Source: JAJZGK01 sp035538795
Lineage (GTDB): Bacteria > Pseudomonadota > Alphaproteobacteria > Rhodospirillales > Magnetospirillaceae
DNA length: 64,000 nucleotides
Reading direction: 5' to 3'
Assembly: GCA_035538795.1 (NCBI GenBank)
Contig: DATLJS010000020.1
Span: 434,001 to 498,000, forward strand
The stretch's first letter is position 1. Each line of letters opens with the position of its first letter. Below are positions 9,075 to 17,451 of this stretch, in pieces. The translations under genes were made by a program, and so were the position numbers. Under the pieces are notes generated by a model. It worked only from the letters and a program-made list of their open reading frames with translations, searched no databases and was not told the origin of the DNA.

Positions 9075-10064
9075 TTACCTGATGCCCAGCTTGCTGACGA
9101 ACGACGAATCCACCAGGGATGCCGCCACGTCAGGCACATTGACCTCGGCCGGCACGACCCCAGCCTGCTGCAAGGCCAGCCCGGCGCCTTCGATGGTCTT
9201 CTTCTGGCGCTCGCCGATGGCGGCGGTGGACAGATCGGTCCGTTCCAACTGGCGGGCGGCGACGGCATCTGAGAGCTTGGCCTGCTCGACGATGATCTTC
9301 CTCAGTTCGGCCGGATTGGCGATGGCGAAAGACCGCGCCTTCTCGTAAGCCTGAAGAACCTTCAGCACCACCTCGGGATGGTCGGCGGCGAAATCCTCGC
9401 GGGTATTCAGAACGCCCCAGGTGTTGATGTCGGCATTGCGGTAGAAAATGCGCTCGTTATCGTCCAGTTCCGCCTGGGCCATCAGCGGATCAAGACCGGC
9501 CCAGGCGTCGACGTCGCCCTTGGCCAGGGCCAAGCGGCCGTCCTGATGCTGAAGCAGCACGATCTTGACGTCCTTCTCGGTCAAGCCGTTGTCCGCCAGG
9601 GTGCGGATCAGAAAGATGTGCGGGTCGGTGCCGCGGGTGGCGGCGACTCGCTTGCCCTTCAGATCGGCGATCTTCTGGATCGGCGAATTCGCCTGGGTCA
9701 GCAGCGCCGTCCACTCGGGTTTGGAATAGACGTAGACCGACTTCACCGGATTGCCGTTGATGCGCGCCAGCAAGGCCGCCGCTCCGGCGGTCGAGCCGAA
9801 ATCCAGGCTCTTGCCGTTCAGGAACTCCAGCGCCTTGTTCGATCCCAGCGACTGAACCCAGCGCACCTTGATGCCGTCTTTGGCCAGATCGTCCTCCAAC
9901 CAGCCCTTCTCTTTCAGGACCAGGCTGACCGGGTTGTAATAGGCGAAATCGATCTTCACCTCGTCCAACTTGTCGGCAGCCTGGGCGGACACGGCGAAAC
10001 CAAGGGAAAAAGCCGCGGCAAGGCCGCTTCGCACGGCTAGGGAGAAACGTTTGGACAGGCTCAT
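9075..10064 (-). CDS. ssuA: sulfonate-type periplasmic binding protein
   Basis: The frame is open to 10127, but the ATG at 10064 follows AAGGAG (minus strand, 10074-10079) by nine bases and starts a clean signal peptide (SLSKRFSLAVRSG to AVSAQAA). The mature protein has the SsuA signatures YYNPVSLVLKEKGWLE and DLKGKRVAATRGTDPH. It should capture aliphatic sulfonates or related organosulfur compounds. It is the promoter-proximal gene of ssuABC-acs-osmC, which favours high expression of the binding protein. The divergent neighbour is a HAD phosphatase. Confidence 0.85.
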   Translation of the reverse strand: MSLSKRFSLAVRSGLAAAFSLGFAVSAQAADKLDEVKIDFAYYNPVSLVLKEKGWLEDDLAKDGIKVRWVQSLGSNKALEFLNGKSLDFGSTAGAAALLARINGNPVKSVYVYSKPEWTALLTQANSPIQKIADLKGKRVAATRGTDPHIFLIRTLADNGLTEKDVKIVLLQHQDGRLALAKGDVDAWAGLDPLMAQAELDDNERIFYRNADINTWGVLNTREDFAADHPEVVLKVLQAYEKARSFAIANPAELRKIIVEQAKLSDAVAARQLERTDLSTAAIGERQKKTIEGAGLALQQAGVVPAEVNVPDVAASLVDSSFVSKLGIR

Positions 10065-10199
10065 GAAAGGCGGCTCCTTATTTAGCGAAATATTCACGCT
10101 GAATACGATAGGCATAACGCTAAACAAGACGGTAAAATATGTCTATAAATCTTCTGGAAAAATGTAAAAAATAATTCCCCGTCCATCAGGAGGCCGATC
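10065..10199. promoter_or_regulatory. divergent promoter region, ssuA / HAD phosphatase
   Basis: This AT-rich 135-bp gap carries ATGTCTATAAATC (GTCTAT at 10141-10146), one of five GTCTAY copies found in the gaps of sulfur-related genes here. CAGGAGG at 10187-10193 is a strong ribosome-binding site for the GTG at 10200. Confidence 0.5.
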
Positions 10200-11000
10200 G
10201 TGCCAGCTCCCCTGCCCGCTCCTTTCAGCAAGGCCGCCCCGGATCGGCTGCGCATCATCGACTACGTCCTGACCGACATGGACGACACGCTGACCCACCA
10301 GGGACGGCTGCCGGCCGACAGCTTCACGGCCATGAGCCGATTGCGCGATGCCGGCATCAAGGTCATTCCCGTTACCGCCGCTCCGGCGGGCTGGTGCGAT
10401 CAGATGGTTCGGATGTGGCCGGTGGATGCGGTGATCGGCGAAAACGGCGGGCTATACTTTCATGCCGCGACGGACAAGCCTGTTCCCGACACCGTTTTTT
10501 GGCATGATCACGACGTATTGGCCGCGAACAAAGCCCGCCTGGAAACCATTCAAAGAAGCGTTCAAAGCGCCTTGCCGGATGTCGACGTGGCGGCCGACCA
10601 GCCTTTCCGCCTGACCAGTCTGGCGTTCAATGTTCCCCGAGAGCAGTCCCGGCGGGACCGGCTTGTCGGAATGCTGCAAGCCTCGGGCTGTTCCACCACC
10701 GTCAATAATCTGTGGGTTCTGGCCTGGATCGGGCAATACACCAAACTGGAAATGTCCCGCCGTCTGTTGGCCGAACGCTTCGGCCTGAACCTGGACGACC
10801 AGGGAAAGCGCCTGATCTATGCGGGCGATTCCTTGAACGACGAGCCGATGTTCCGCGCCCTGCCCAACAGCGTCGGCGTCTCGACAGTCGCCGATTACCT
10901 GCCGCAGATGCGTCACGGCCCGGTCTGGATCACCGAAAATCCAGGCGGTTTCGGCTTTGCCGAAATGGCGGCGGCCTTGCTGCTGGCGCGTTCCCGCTGA
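10200..11000 (+). CDS. HAD-IIB family phosphatase
   Basis: A 266-residue hydrolase starting at GTG (10200), chosen because CAGGAGG lies six bases upstream. HAD motif I is DMDDT, motif II the Thr in PVTAAPAGW, and motif IV GDSLND near the C-terminus; the insertion between motifs fits subclass IIB (Cof, mannosyl-3-phosphoglycerate and sucrose phosphatases). It diverges from ssuA and precedes the transsulfuration genes. The substrate is unknown. A phosphorylated sugar or a phosphosulfonate are possibilities, neither shown by sequence. Confidence 0.78.
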   Translation: MPAPLPAPFSKAAPDRLRIIDYVLTDMDDTLTHQGRLPADSFTAMSRLRDAGIKVIPVTAAPAGWCDQMVRMWPVDAVIGENGGLYFHAATDKPVPDTVFWHDHDVLAANKARLETIQRSVQSALPDVDVAADQPFRLTSLAFNVPREQSRRDRLVGMLQASGCSTTVNNLWVLAWIGQYTKLEMSRRLLAERFGLNLDDQGKRLIYAGDSLNDEPMFRALPNSVGVSTVADYLPQMRHGPVWITENPGGFGFAEMAAALLLARSR

Positions 11001-11110
11001 CACCCCACCATTAATATACCCATTTAATAAATATACTAATATTATTGACGACAGACAGCCACGTGAAATAGCCTTGGCTCAACGAAGACATCCAGGATGG
11101 AACCATCACC

Positions 11111-12514
11111 ATGAGCGCCAGCGTCGCCCAGTTCAAGCCCAGCCTTCCCGCGATCCCGCCCGGCCTGTTGTCCTTGATCGGCAACACGCCGCTGGTGGAG
11201 GTGACCAAGCTTGACACCGGACCGTGCCGGCTGTTCCTGAAGCTCGAAAGCGCCAATCCCGGCGGTTCCATCAAGGACCGCCCCGCTTTGTCGATGATCG
11301 AGGCGGCGGAAAGCGACGGCCGCCTGAAACCCGGCGGCACCATTATCGAGGCCACCGCCGGCAATACCGGACTGGGGCTGGCCCTGGTGGCCGCCGTCAA
11401 GGGATACCGGCTGGTGCTGGTGATCCCCGATAAGATGAGCCGCGAAAAGGTCTTCCACCTGAAAGCCATGGGCGCCGAGGTGGTGATGACCCGCTCGGAC
11501 GTCGGCAAGGGGCATCCGGATTATTACCAGGATCTGGCCGAGCGTCTGGCCCGCGAAACGCCCGGCGCCATCTTCATCAACCAATTCGGCAACCCGGCCA
11601 ACCCCCTGGCCCACGAAACCGGCACCGGCCCGGAAATCTGGGAGCAGATGAACCACAAGGTGGACGCCGTCGTCTGCGGCGTCGGCTCGTCGGGCACGCT
11701 GACCGGGCTCTCCCGCTTCTTCACCCGCGTCTCGCCATCGACGGAACTGGTCCTGGCCGACCCCGTGGGCTCGATCCTGGTGGACGTCGTGGAAGGCCGA
11801 GCGCCGCGCGAACCGGGCAGTTGGTTCGTGGAAGGCATCGGCGAGGATTTCGTGCCCCCTATCGCCGATCTCAGCCATGTCCATAAAGGCTATTCCATCA
11901 GCGACGGCGAATCCTTTGAAGCCGCCCGCGAACTGCTGCGCGAGGAAGGCATTCTGGCCGGATCGTCGTCGGGCACCCTGTTGGCGGCCGCCCTACGCTA
12001 TTGCCGTGAACAGACCACCCCCAAGCGGGTGGTGTCCCTGGTGCCCGACAGCGGCAACAAATATCTGTCGAAGATGTTCAACGACTATTGGATGGCCGAT
12101 CAGGGCTTCATCGCCCGACCGCGCCAGGGCGACCTGCGCGATCTGATCAGCCGCCGCCACGACGAAGGCGCCGCCGTCACCCTGAGCCCGGACGACACCC
12201 TGAACACCGCCTATGCCCGCATGAAGCTGTACGACGTTTCGCAGCTTCCCGTCATCGACGGCAAGAAGGTGATGGGCTTGCTGGACGAGTCCGACTTGCT
12301 GCTGGCGGTGTTCGACGATCATGCCCGCTTCGGCGACCCGGTTCGCTCGGCCATGACCGAGAATCTGGAAACCATTTCGGTCGCCGCCCCGTTGTCGGAG
12401 CTGCTACCCGTCTTCGACAAAGGCCATGTGGCCGTGGTTGTAGAAAAGGATCGCTTCTTGGGCCTGATCACCCGCATCGACCTGATCAATCATTTGCGCC
12501 GGAAGGTGGATTAA
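11111..12514 (+). CDS. cystathionine beta-synthase with CBS-domain pair
   Basis: This 467-residue PLP enzyme has the beta-family core: the Schiff-base Lys55 in GGSIKDRPA, the substrate loop TAGNTG and the PLP-phosphate loop GVGSSGTLTG. A C-terminal Bateman module (two CBS motifs, about residues 345-465) follows. This is the bacterial CBS architecture, condensing homocysteine with serine, although cysteine synthases with CBS domains look similar. The next gene is a cystathionine gamma-lyase type enzyme three bases downstream, so the pair would form reverse transsulfuration from methionine to cysteine. The upstream gap (11001-11110) is AT-rich and contains two TAATATAC-like repeats. Confidence 0.85.
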   Translation: MSASVAQFKPSLPAIPPGLLSLIGNTPLVEVTKLDTGPCRLFLKLESANPGGSIKDRPALSMIEAAESDGRLKPGGTIIEATAGNTGLGLALVAAVKGYRLVLVIPDKMSREKVFHLKAMGAEVVMTRSDVGKGHPDYYQDLAERLARETPGAIFINQFGNPANPLAHETGTGPEIWEQMNHKVDAVVCGVGSSGTLTGLSRFFTRVSPSTELVLADPVGSILVDVVEGRAPREPGSWFVEGIGEDFVPPIADLSHVHKGYSISDGESFEAARELLREEGILAGSSSGTLLAAALRYCREQTTPKRVVSLVPDSGNKYLSKMFNDYWMADQGFIARPRQGDLRDLISRRHDEGAAVTLSPDDTLNTAYARMKLYDVSQLPVIDGKKVMGLLDESDLLLAVFDDHARFGDPVRSAMTENLETISVAAPLSELLPVFDKGHVAVVVEKDRFLGLITRIDLINHLRRKVD

Positions 12515-12516
12515 GC

Positions 12517-13683
12517 ATGAGCACGTCTAAACGTCAGGGACTTTTCACCAAGGCCATTCACGGAGGACAGCATCCGGACAAGGCTACCGGCGCGGTTTTG
12601 CCGCCGATCTACGCCAGTTCGACCTTCGTGCAAAGCTCGCCCGGCGTGCATAGCGGCTGGGAATATTCCCGTTCCGGCAACCCTACCCGCTCGGCTTTCG
12701 AGGCTGCCCTGGCCGCATTGGAAGGAGGGGCCGCCGCCTTCGCCTTCGCCTCGGGATTAGCCGCCCAGGCCACGGTGCTGGAGCTTTTGCCCCACGGCAG
12801 CCATGTCATCGCCTCGGACGATCTGTACGGCGGCAGCTGGCGGCTGTTCCACAAGGTGCGCGGCCCCTCGGCCAACCTGTCCATCACCCATGTGGACGCC
12901 TCCGACCCGGCCGCCGTCGAAGCCGCCATCACCGACAAGACGGCCCTGATCTGGATCGAAACACCCGGCAATCCCTTGCTGAAGATCGCCGATCTGGCGG
13001 GCATCGCCGCCATCGGCAAGAAGCGCAAAATCCTGACGGCCGCCGACAACACCTTCGCCTCGCCCGCCGTCCAGCGCCCATTGGAGCACGGCTTCGACAT
13101 CGTCGTGCATTCGGTGACCAAATATGTCGGCGGCCATTCCGACCTGATCGGCGGCGCCGCCATCGTGCGCGACGACGCCGACCTGATCAGCCGCCTGGGA
13201 TTTCTGCAGAACGCCATCGGCGGCATCCTTGACCCCTTCTCCAGCTTCCTGGCCTTGCGCGGCCTGAAGACCCTGCCGCTGCGCATCGAACGCCACGGCC
13301 AGAACGCCAAGGCCGTCGCCCAATTCCTGGAGAACCACCCCAAGGTGGAGCGCGTGCTTTATCCCGGCCTGCCCAGCCACCCCCAACACAATCTGGCCGG
13401 ACGCCAGATGAGCGGCGGCGGCGGCATGGTGTCTTTCGTTCTGAAGGCGGACGAGGCCGCAACCATCGCCGTGCTGGAGCGTTTCAAACTGTTCGCCCTG
13501 GCCGAGTCGCTGGGCGGCGTCGAAAGCCTGGTAGGCCATCCCTGGACCATGAGCCACGCCTCGGTGCCCGAAGACCTACGCAAGGCCCGCGGCATCACGC
13601 CTCAGCTGATTCGTCTGTCGGTGGGAATCGAGGATACCGACGATCTGATCCAGGACATCGAACAGGCTTTATTGGCCGCCTGA
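12517..13683 (+). CDS. cystathionine gamma-lyase / gamma-synthase family enzyme
   Basis: The ATG at 12517 gives a 388-residue protein, the normal length for the Cys/Met metabolism PLP family; the frame is open further upstream inside the CBS gene but that part is a shadow. The PLP Lys202 lies in HSVTKYVGGHSD. Directly after the beta-synthase, the best assignment is gamma-lyase (cystathionine to cysteine, 2-oxobutyrate and ammonia). Gamma-synthase or a methionine/homocysteine lyase cannot be excluded by motif. A strong terminator follows 11 bases after the stop. Confidence 0.82.
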   Translation: MSTSKRQGLFTKAIHGGQHPDKATGAVLPPIYASSTFVQSSPGVHSGWEYSRSGNPTRSAFEAALAALEGGAAAFAFASGLAAQATVLELLPHGSHVIASDDLYGGSWRLFHKVRGPSANLSITHVDASDPAAVEAAITDKTALIWIETPGNPLLKIADLAGIAAIGKKRKILTAADNTFASPAVQRPLEHGFDIVVHSVTKYVGGHSDLIGGAAIVRDDADLISRLGFLQNAIGGILDPFSSFLALRGLKTLPLRIERHGQNAKAVAQFLENHPKVERVLYPGLPSHPQHNLAGRQMSGGGGMVSFVLKADEAATIAVLERFKLFALAESLGGVESLVGHPWTMSHASVPEDLRKARGITPQLIRLSVGIEDTDDLIQDIEQALLAA

Positions 13684-13694
13684 CTCCATTCCCA

Positions 13695-13733
13695 GCCGGT
13701 TCAAGGCATTGATTTTCCTTGAACCGGCCTTTT
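13695..13733 (+). terminator. rho-independent terminator after the transsulfuration pair
   Basis: A 12-bp perfect stem (GCCGGTTCAAGG at 13695-13706 with 13717-13728) and a 10-base loop are followed by CTTTT. Confidence 0.88.
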
Positions 13734-13740
13734 ATCATTA

Positions 13741-13767
13741 AATAAGTCTATAGAATAACTTGACTAA
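13741..13767. promoter_or_regulatory. AT-rich promoter with GTCTAT and TTGACTAA
   Basis: AAGTCTATAGAATAAC is followed by TTGACTAA. GTCTAT at 13746-13751 matches the recurring motif of this window, and TTGACTAA repeats the core of the inverted repeat at 449-493. TATAGAATAA also occurs at 37203. It is probably the control site for the transcript that begins before 13810. Confidence 0.45.
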
Positions 13768-13809
13768 ATATTCATGATCACGAAAGATGATTGTGAAATA
13801 TGGAGCGCC

Positions 13810-13926
13810 ATGATGATCATGCACGCCGAAATATGTTGGGACGGCATTGCCGGCTTTGCCGGCTTCGCCCCGTACCTGACCGCCGTCAAAGGATCCGCCG
13901 ATCCATGTACGGGGGCGGTGGCCTAA
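13810..13926 (+). CDS. possible leader peptide with clustered Met and Cys codons
   Basis: A 38-residue frame begins Met-Met-Ile-Met and carries two Cys. GGAG at 13802-13805 suits the second ATG (13813) best, with seven bases of spacing. It lies between a promoter-like stretch and the APC permease gene 107 bases downstream. Its stop codon sits in the loop of a strong GC hairpin (13914-13936). No family is recognised. The layout resembles an attenuation leader that senses methionine or cysteine supply, but no T-run follows the hairpin, so the mechanism would have to differ from classical termination. Confidence 0.35.
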   Translation: MMIMHAEICWDGIAGFAGFAPYLTAVKGSADPCTGAVA

Positions 13927-13936
13927 CGCCACCGCC
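13914..13936 (+). other. GC hairpin overlapping the leader ORF stop
   Basis: GGCGGTGGC at 13914-13922 pairs perfectly with GCCACCGCC at 13928-13936, with a 5-base loop containing the TAA of the leader frame. The remaining bases to the APC permease start contain AGGAG at about 14021 and no other recognisable element. Confidence 0.6.
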
Positions 13937-14032
13937 TGACCGGCCCGCTTTCACGCCCAGGCGTCCGGCGGTCCGCCCCTGTCCAATTATTTCGCCGTTT
14001 TCCACTGCACTCTTGCAACGAGGAGCAGACGC

Positions 14033-15466
14033 ATGACGTCTTTGCCGAACCGATCCCAGGGATCCCTGAAAAAGAACCACCTGTCCTTTACCGACGTTGT
14101 CGCCCAGGCCGTCGGCACCATTGCGCCGTCCGGCTCGCCCGCGCTGGTCATTCCGGTGGTGTTCGCCAGCGCCGGCAACGGCACCTGGCTGGCTTATCTG
14201 TTCGCCACCTTAGCCCTGCTGCTGCTGTCGCTGAACATCAACACCTTCGCCAGCCGCTCGGCCTCTCCGGGGGCGCTGTACGCCTTTGCCGGCCAGGGAC
14301 TGGGAGCCTTCTGGGGCAGCATTTCGGGCTGGGCCCTGGTCATCGCCTATCTGTTCACCGGCGCCGCCGTGGTGGCCGGCACGGTCAATTACGCCCTGGT
14401 GGTGCTGCATCTGATCTTCGGCGAGTTCGCCGATCTGGCGCCGTCGGTTCTGCTGTCCATCGGCGCCGTGGCGCTGGCCTGGTACATCGCCTGGCGCAGC
14501 ATCAAGCTGTCCACCCGCCTGTCCCTGACCCTGGAGGGCATCACGGTGACGGCCATCCTGGTCGTGGTGATCGGCGTTTTCGTCAGCCACGGCGGCGTTT
14601 CCGACGCCCCGCAACTGACCTTGAGCGGCGTCACCCTGGACAACATTCAGTTGGGCCTGGTGCTGGCTTTCTTCAGCTTCGTCGGCTTTGAAAGCGCCGC
14701 CGTGCTGGGCCACGAAGCCAACGATCCGCTGCGGGTGATCCCCCGCTCGGTGATCACCACCGTTCTGGCCATCGGCATTTTCCTGGTGCTGTCGTCCTAT
14801 GCCCTGGTGGCTGGGTTCCAGGGTAATGAGACCACCCTGGACAAGGCCGACGCGCCGCTGTCCTTCATCGCCGACGCCATCGGCCTGGGCTTCCTGGGAC
14901 CGGTGATCGCCGCCGGCGTGGCCGCCAGCTTCTTCGCCTCGGTGCTGGCCAGCATCAACGCCGGCGCCCGCGTCATCTACGCCCTGTCGCGCCACGGCAT
15001 TCTGCACGGCAAGGCCGGCGACGCCCACGAAACCCATTCGACACCGCACATCGCCGTCACCATTTCGGCTCTGGTGGCGATCGCCCTGTCCCTGCCCCTG
15101 ACTCTGCTGGGCGTCGGATTGTTGGACAATTTCGGCTATCTCGGCTCGGTCGCCACTTTCGGCTTCCTGGTCTCCTACATCCTGGTGTCGGTGGGGGCTC
15201 CCGTCTTCCTGAAGAAGCGCGGCGAGTTGAAAGCCCGCCATGTGGTGGTTTCCGTCGCCTCGGTGGTCCTGCTGGCCATTCCTTTCGTCGGCGTGCTGTA
15301 CCCGGTTCCCGCCTACCCGCTGAACCTGTTGCCCTACGTCTTCGCCGGGCTGCTGGCCGCGGGCGTGCTGTATTTCCTCTACATCCGCCGCCAGTCGCCG
15401 GAAGTGCTGGAACTGATCGAGCACGACCTTGAGGACTCAGCCGTTCTGGTTCAACCCGCCGAATAA
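14033..15466 (+). CDS. APC-superfamily amino acid/amine permease
   Basis: A 477-residue inner-membrane transporter with 12 predicted helices. The N-terminal IAPSGSPALVIPV corresponds to the broken first helix of APC transporters (the GSG-like substrate motif appears as PSGSPA), and SFVGFESAAVLGHEAND is the helix-6 signature region. AGGAG near 14021 fixes the ATG. It is followed 18 bases later by a class III aminotransferase. Permease, aminotransferase and a GS-like ligase together resemble the Puu putrescine route, so an amine or an amino acid with a sulfur side chain is a reasonable substrate guess. Confidence 0.85.
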   Translation: MTSLPNRSQGSLKKNHLSFTDVVAQAVGTIAPSGSPALVIPVVFASAGNGTWLAYLFATLALLLLSLNINTFASRSASPGALYAFAGQGLGAFWGSISGWALVIAYLFTGAAVVAGTVNYALVVLHLIFGEFADLAPSVLLSIGAVALAWYIAWRSIKLSTRLSLTLEGITVTAILVVVIGVFVSHGGVSDAPQLTLSGVTLDNIQLGLVLAFFSFVGFESAAVLGHEANDPLRVIPRSVITTVLAIGIFLVLSSYALVAGFQGNETTLDKADAPLSFIADAIGLGFLGPVIAAGVAASFFASVLASINAGARVIYALSRHGILHGKAGDAHETHSTPHIAVTISALVAIALSLPLTLLGVGLLDNFGYLGSVATFGFLVSYILVSVGAPVFLKKRGELKARHVVVSVASVVLLAIPFVGVLYPVPAYPLNLLPYVFAGLLAAGVLYFLYIRRQSPEVLELIEHDLEDSAVLVQPAE

Positions 15467-15484
15467 GGCCACGGAGTCATCATC

Positions 15485-16900
15485 ATGACCGGACGCGCGA
15501 TCATTGATCTCGCTACGGTGGGGGAACCGGATTACGCCGGTCTGGTGGAGGCTGACCGCCTCCACCTTCTCCACCCTCAGCATCACCCCAGCGAACATGA
15601 ACAGCCGGTTCTCTGGACCGCCGGAGACGGCCCCTATCTGATCGACCAGCGGGGACGCCGGATTTTCGACGGCCTGAGCAGCATGTGGAACGTCCATCTG
15701 GGCCACGGACGCCGCGAGCTTATCGACGCGGCCAAGGAGCAGCTGGAAACCCTGGCCTACGCCACCGCCTATGCCGGGTCCACCAACCGCCCGGCCATCG
15801 AACTGGCCGAACTGCTGACCGAGGTGGCCTATCCCTCGATCCAAGCCTTCTTTTTCACCAGCGGCGGCGGCGAGGCCACCGACACCTCGATCCGCACCGC
15901 CCGCTATTTCTGGCAGGCCCAGGGCAAGCCGGAAAAACGCAAGATCATCGCCCGACGGCTGTCCTATCACGGCTCGACCTTAGGCGCTTCCAGCGCCACC
16001 GGGATCGACGAGTTCGCTTTGGTGTTCGGCCCCCGTCAGCCCGACTTCCTGCATATCGCCTCACCCTATCCCTATCGCTTTGCCGCTCCGTCCGACGGGC
16101 GCAGCCCGGGACAGGCCGCCGCCGATTTGCTGGAGGAGGCCATCCTGCGCGAAGGCGCCGGCACCGTCGCCGCCTTCATCGCCGAACCGATCCAGGGCGG
16201 CGGCGGCGGCGTAATCGTTCCCCAGGACGATTACTTCCAGCGCATCCGCCAAATCTGCGACCGCCACGACGTGCTGCTGATCAGCGACGACGTCATCACC
16301 GGCTTCGGCCGCAGCGGGCGGTGGTTCGGGTTGGAGCACTGGAACGTCCAGCCCGACATCGTGCAATTCGCCAAAGGCATCACCAGCGGCTACATCCCGT
16401 TGGGCGGCGTCGGCGTTTCGGCCCGCATCAAACAGGTGCTGGACGAAGCCCCGCCCGAGCGGCGCTGGTGGCACGGCTATACCAACGCCGGTCATCCGGT
16501 GGCCTGCGCCACCGGCATCGCCACTGTGCGCCTGATGCAGCGCCATGACCTTCCCCAGCGCTCGGCCGAATTAGGTCAGCGGCTGCAAGCCCGCCTGAAA
16601 CGGAATCTGGGCGGTCATCCCCATGTCGGCGATATCCGGGGGTTGGGATTGCTGGCCGGCGTCGAACTAGTGGCCGACCGCGCGGACAAAACCCGCTTTC
16701 CCAGCCATGCTCCGTTGGCCCGGCTGCTGCGGACCGAGTTGTTCAAGCGCGGTCTCGCCACCCGCGTCTTGACCGACATCATCTGCCTGGCTCCGCCCCT
16801 GATCAGCACCGAAGAGCAGATCGACTTCGTGGCCGACGCCGTCGCCGAAGCCGTGGACGCTGTTCTCTCTGCGCAGTTTCTCAAGGACCATCTGCCATGA
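15485..16900 (+). CDS. class III omega-aminotransferase
   Basis: This 471-residue PLP enzyme transfers the amino group from a terminal amine or omega-amino acid to pyruvate or another oxo-acid, giving an aldehyde. FTSGGGEATDTSIRTAR holds the phosphate-binding GG, SDDVITGFGR the Asp that pairs with the pyridine nitrogen, and Lys297 in FAKGITSGYIPLG the Schiff-base residue. Its last four bases overlap the next gene (ATGA). Its neighbours point to a sulfur-containing amine such as methylthiopropylamine or a dimethylsulfonio-amine; this is inference only. Confidence 0.87.
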   Translation: MTGRAIIDLATVGEPDYAGLVEADRLHLLHPQHHPSEHEQPVLWTAGDGPYLIDQRGRRIFDGLSSMWNVHLGHGRRELIDAAKEQLETLAYATAYAGSTNRPAIELAELLTEVAYPSIQAFFFTSGGGEATDTSIRTARYFWQAQGKPEKRKIIARRLSYHGSTLGASSATGIDEFALVFGPRQPDFLHIASPYPYRFAAPSDGRSPGQAAADLLEEAILREGAGTVAAFIAEPIQGGGGGVIVPQDDYFQRIRQICDRHDVLLISDDVITGFGRSGRWFGLEHWNVQPDIVQFAKGITSGYIPLGGVGVSARIKQVLDEAPPERRWWHGYTNAGHPVACATGIATVRLMQRHDLPQRSAELGQRLQARLKRNLGGHPHVGDIRGLGLLAGVELVADRADKTRFPSHAPLARLLRTELFKRGLATRVLTDIICLAPPLISTEEQIDFVADAVAEAVDAVLSAQFLKDHLP

Positions 16901-17439
16901 CCCGCATTCCTCCGGTCACGCCGGAAACCGCCACGCCGCAGCAACTGGCCGATTACAATGAACTGGCCAAAAGCCACGCCGTCAGCAACATGAAGGCGGT
17001 CTTGCTGCATTCCCCGGCCGCCCTGGACGCCGTGCTGAAATGGTATGACCTGTTCGCCGCCGTAAAGCCCTGGCTGGGACATCGCCCGGCCATCCTGTTC
17101 TGTGACGCCATCTCGCGGCAGAACGCCTGCGAACTGTGCGCCACCTTCATGAAACGCGAGATCGTCACCTGGGGCGAAGATCCGGACAGGCCGACGCTGG
17201 ATGACAAGGAACAGGCGGTGGTCGATTTCGGCCGCCAGCTGGCCGCCGACCCCAACCGGGTGTCGGATGCTCTGTACGCCCGCCTTGCCAGCTATTTCAG
17301 TCCGGCTCAGATCGTCGAGCTGACCGTGTTCGGCGGGCTGATGATCGTCAACAACCTGTTCAACAGCGCCCTTCGCATTCCGCTGGACGACGTTCTCGCC
17401 CCCTATCGCATCGACCCCGAAACCTATTTCGCCGCCTGA
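16897..17439 (+). CDS. AhpD-like / carboxymuconolactone decarboxylase-family protein
   Basis: A 180-residue all-helical protein with the redox pair Cys78-Glu-Leu-Cys81 in the NACELCATF context, as in AhpD-like alkylhydroperoxidases. Such proteins reduce peroxides or act as disulfide oxidoreductases, often beside enzymes that make reactive sulfur or peroxide by-products. It overlaps the aminotransferase by four bases and precedes the sulfhydrylase by 12, so it belongs to the same translational unit. The specific partner is unknown. Confidence 0.8.
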   Translation: MTRIPPVTPETATPQQLADYNELAKSHAVSNMKAVLLHSPAALDAVLKWYDLFAAVKPWLGHRPAILFCDAISRQNACELCATFMKREIVTWGEDPDRPTLDDKEQAVVDFGRQLAADPNRVSDALYARLASYFSPAQIVELTVFGGLMIVNNLFNSALRIPLDDVLAPYRIDPETYFAA

Positions 17440-17451
17440 GGAGAGAAGGCC

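Noticed and set aside
13768..14032. SAM or SAH riboswitch before the APC permease
   Set aside because: I looked for SAM-II- and SAH-type conserved cores in the leader and did not see them; only the GC hairpin and leader frame remain.
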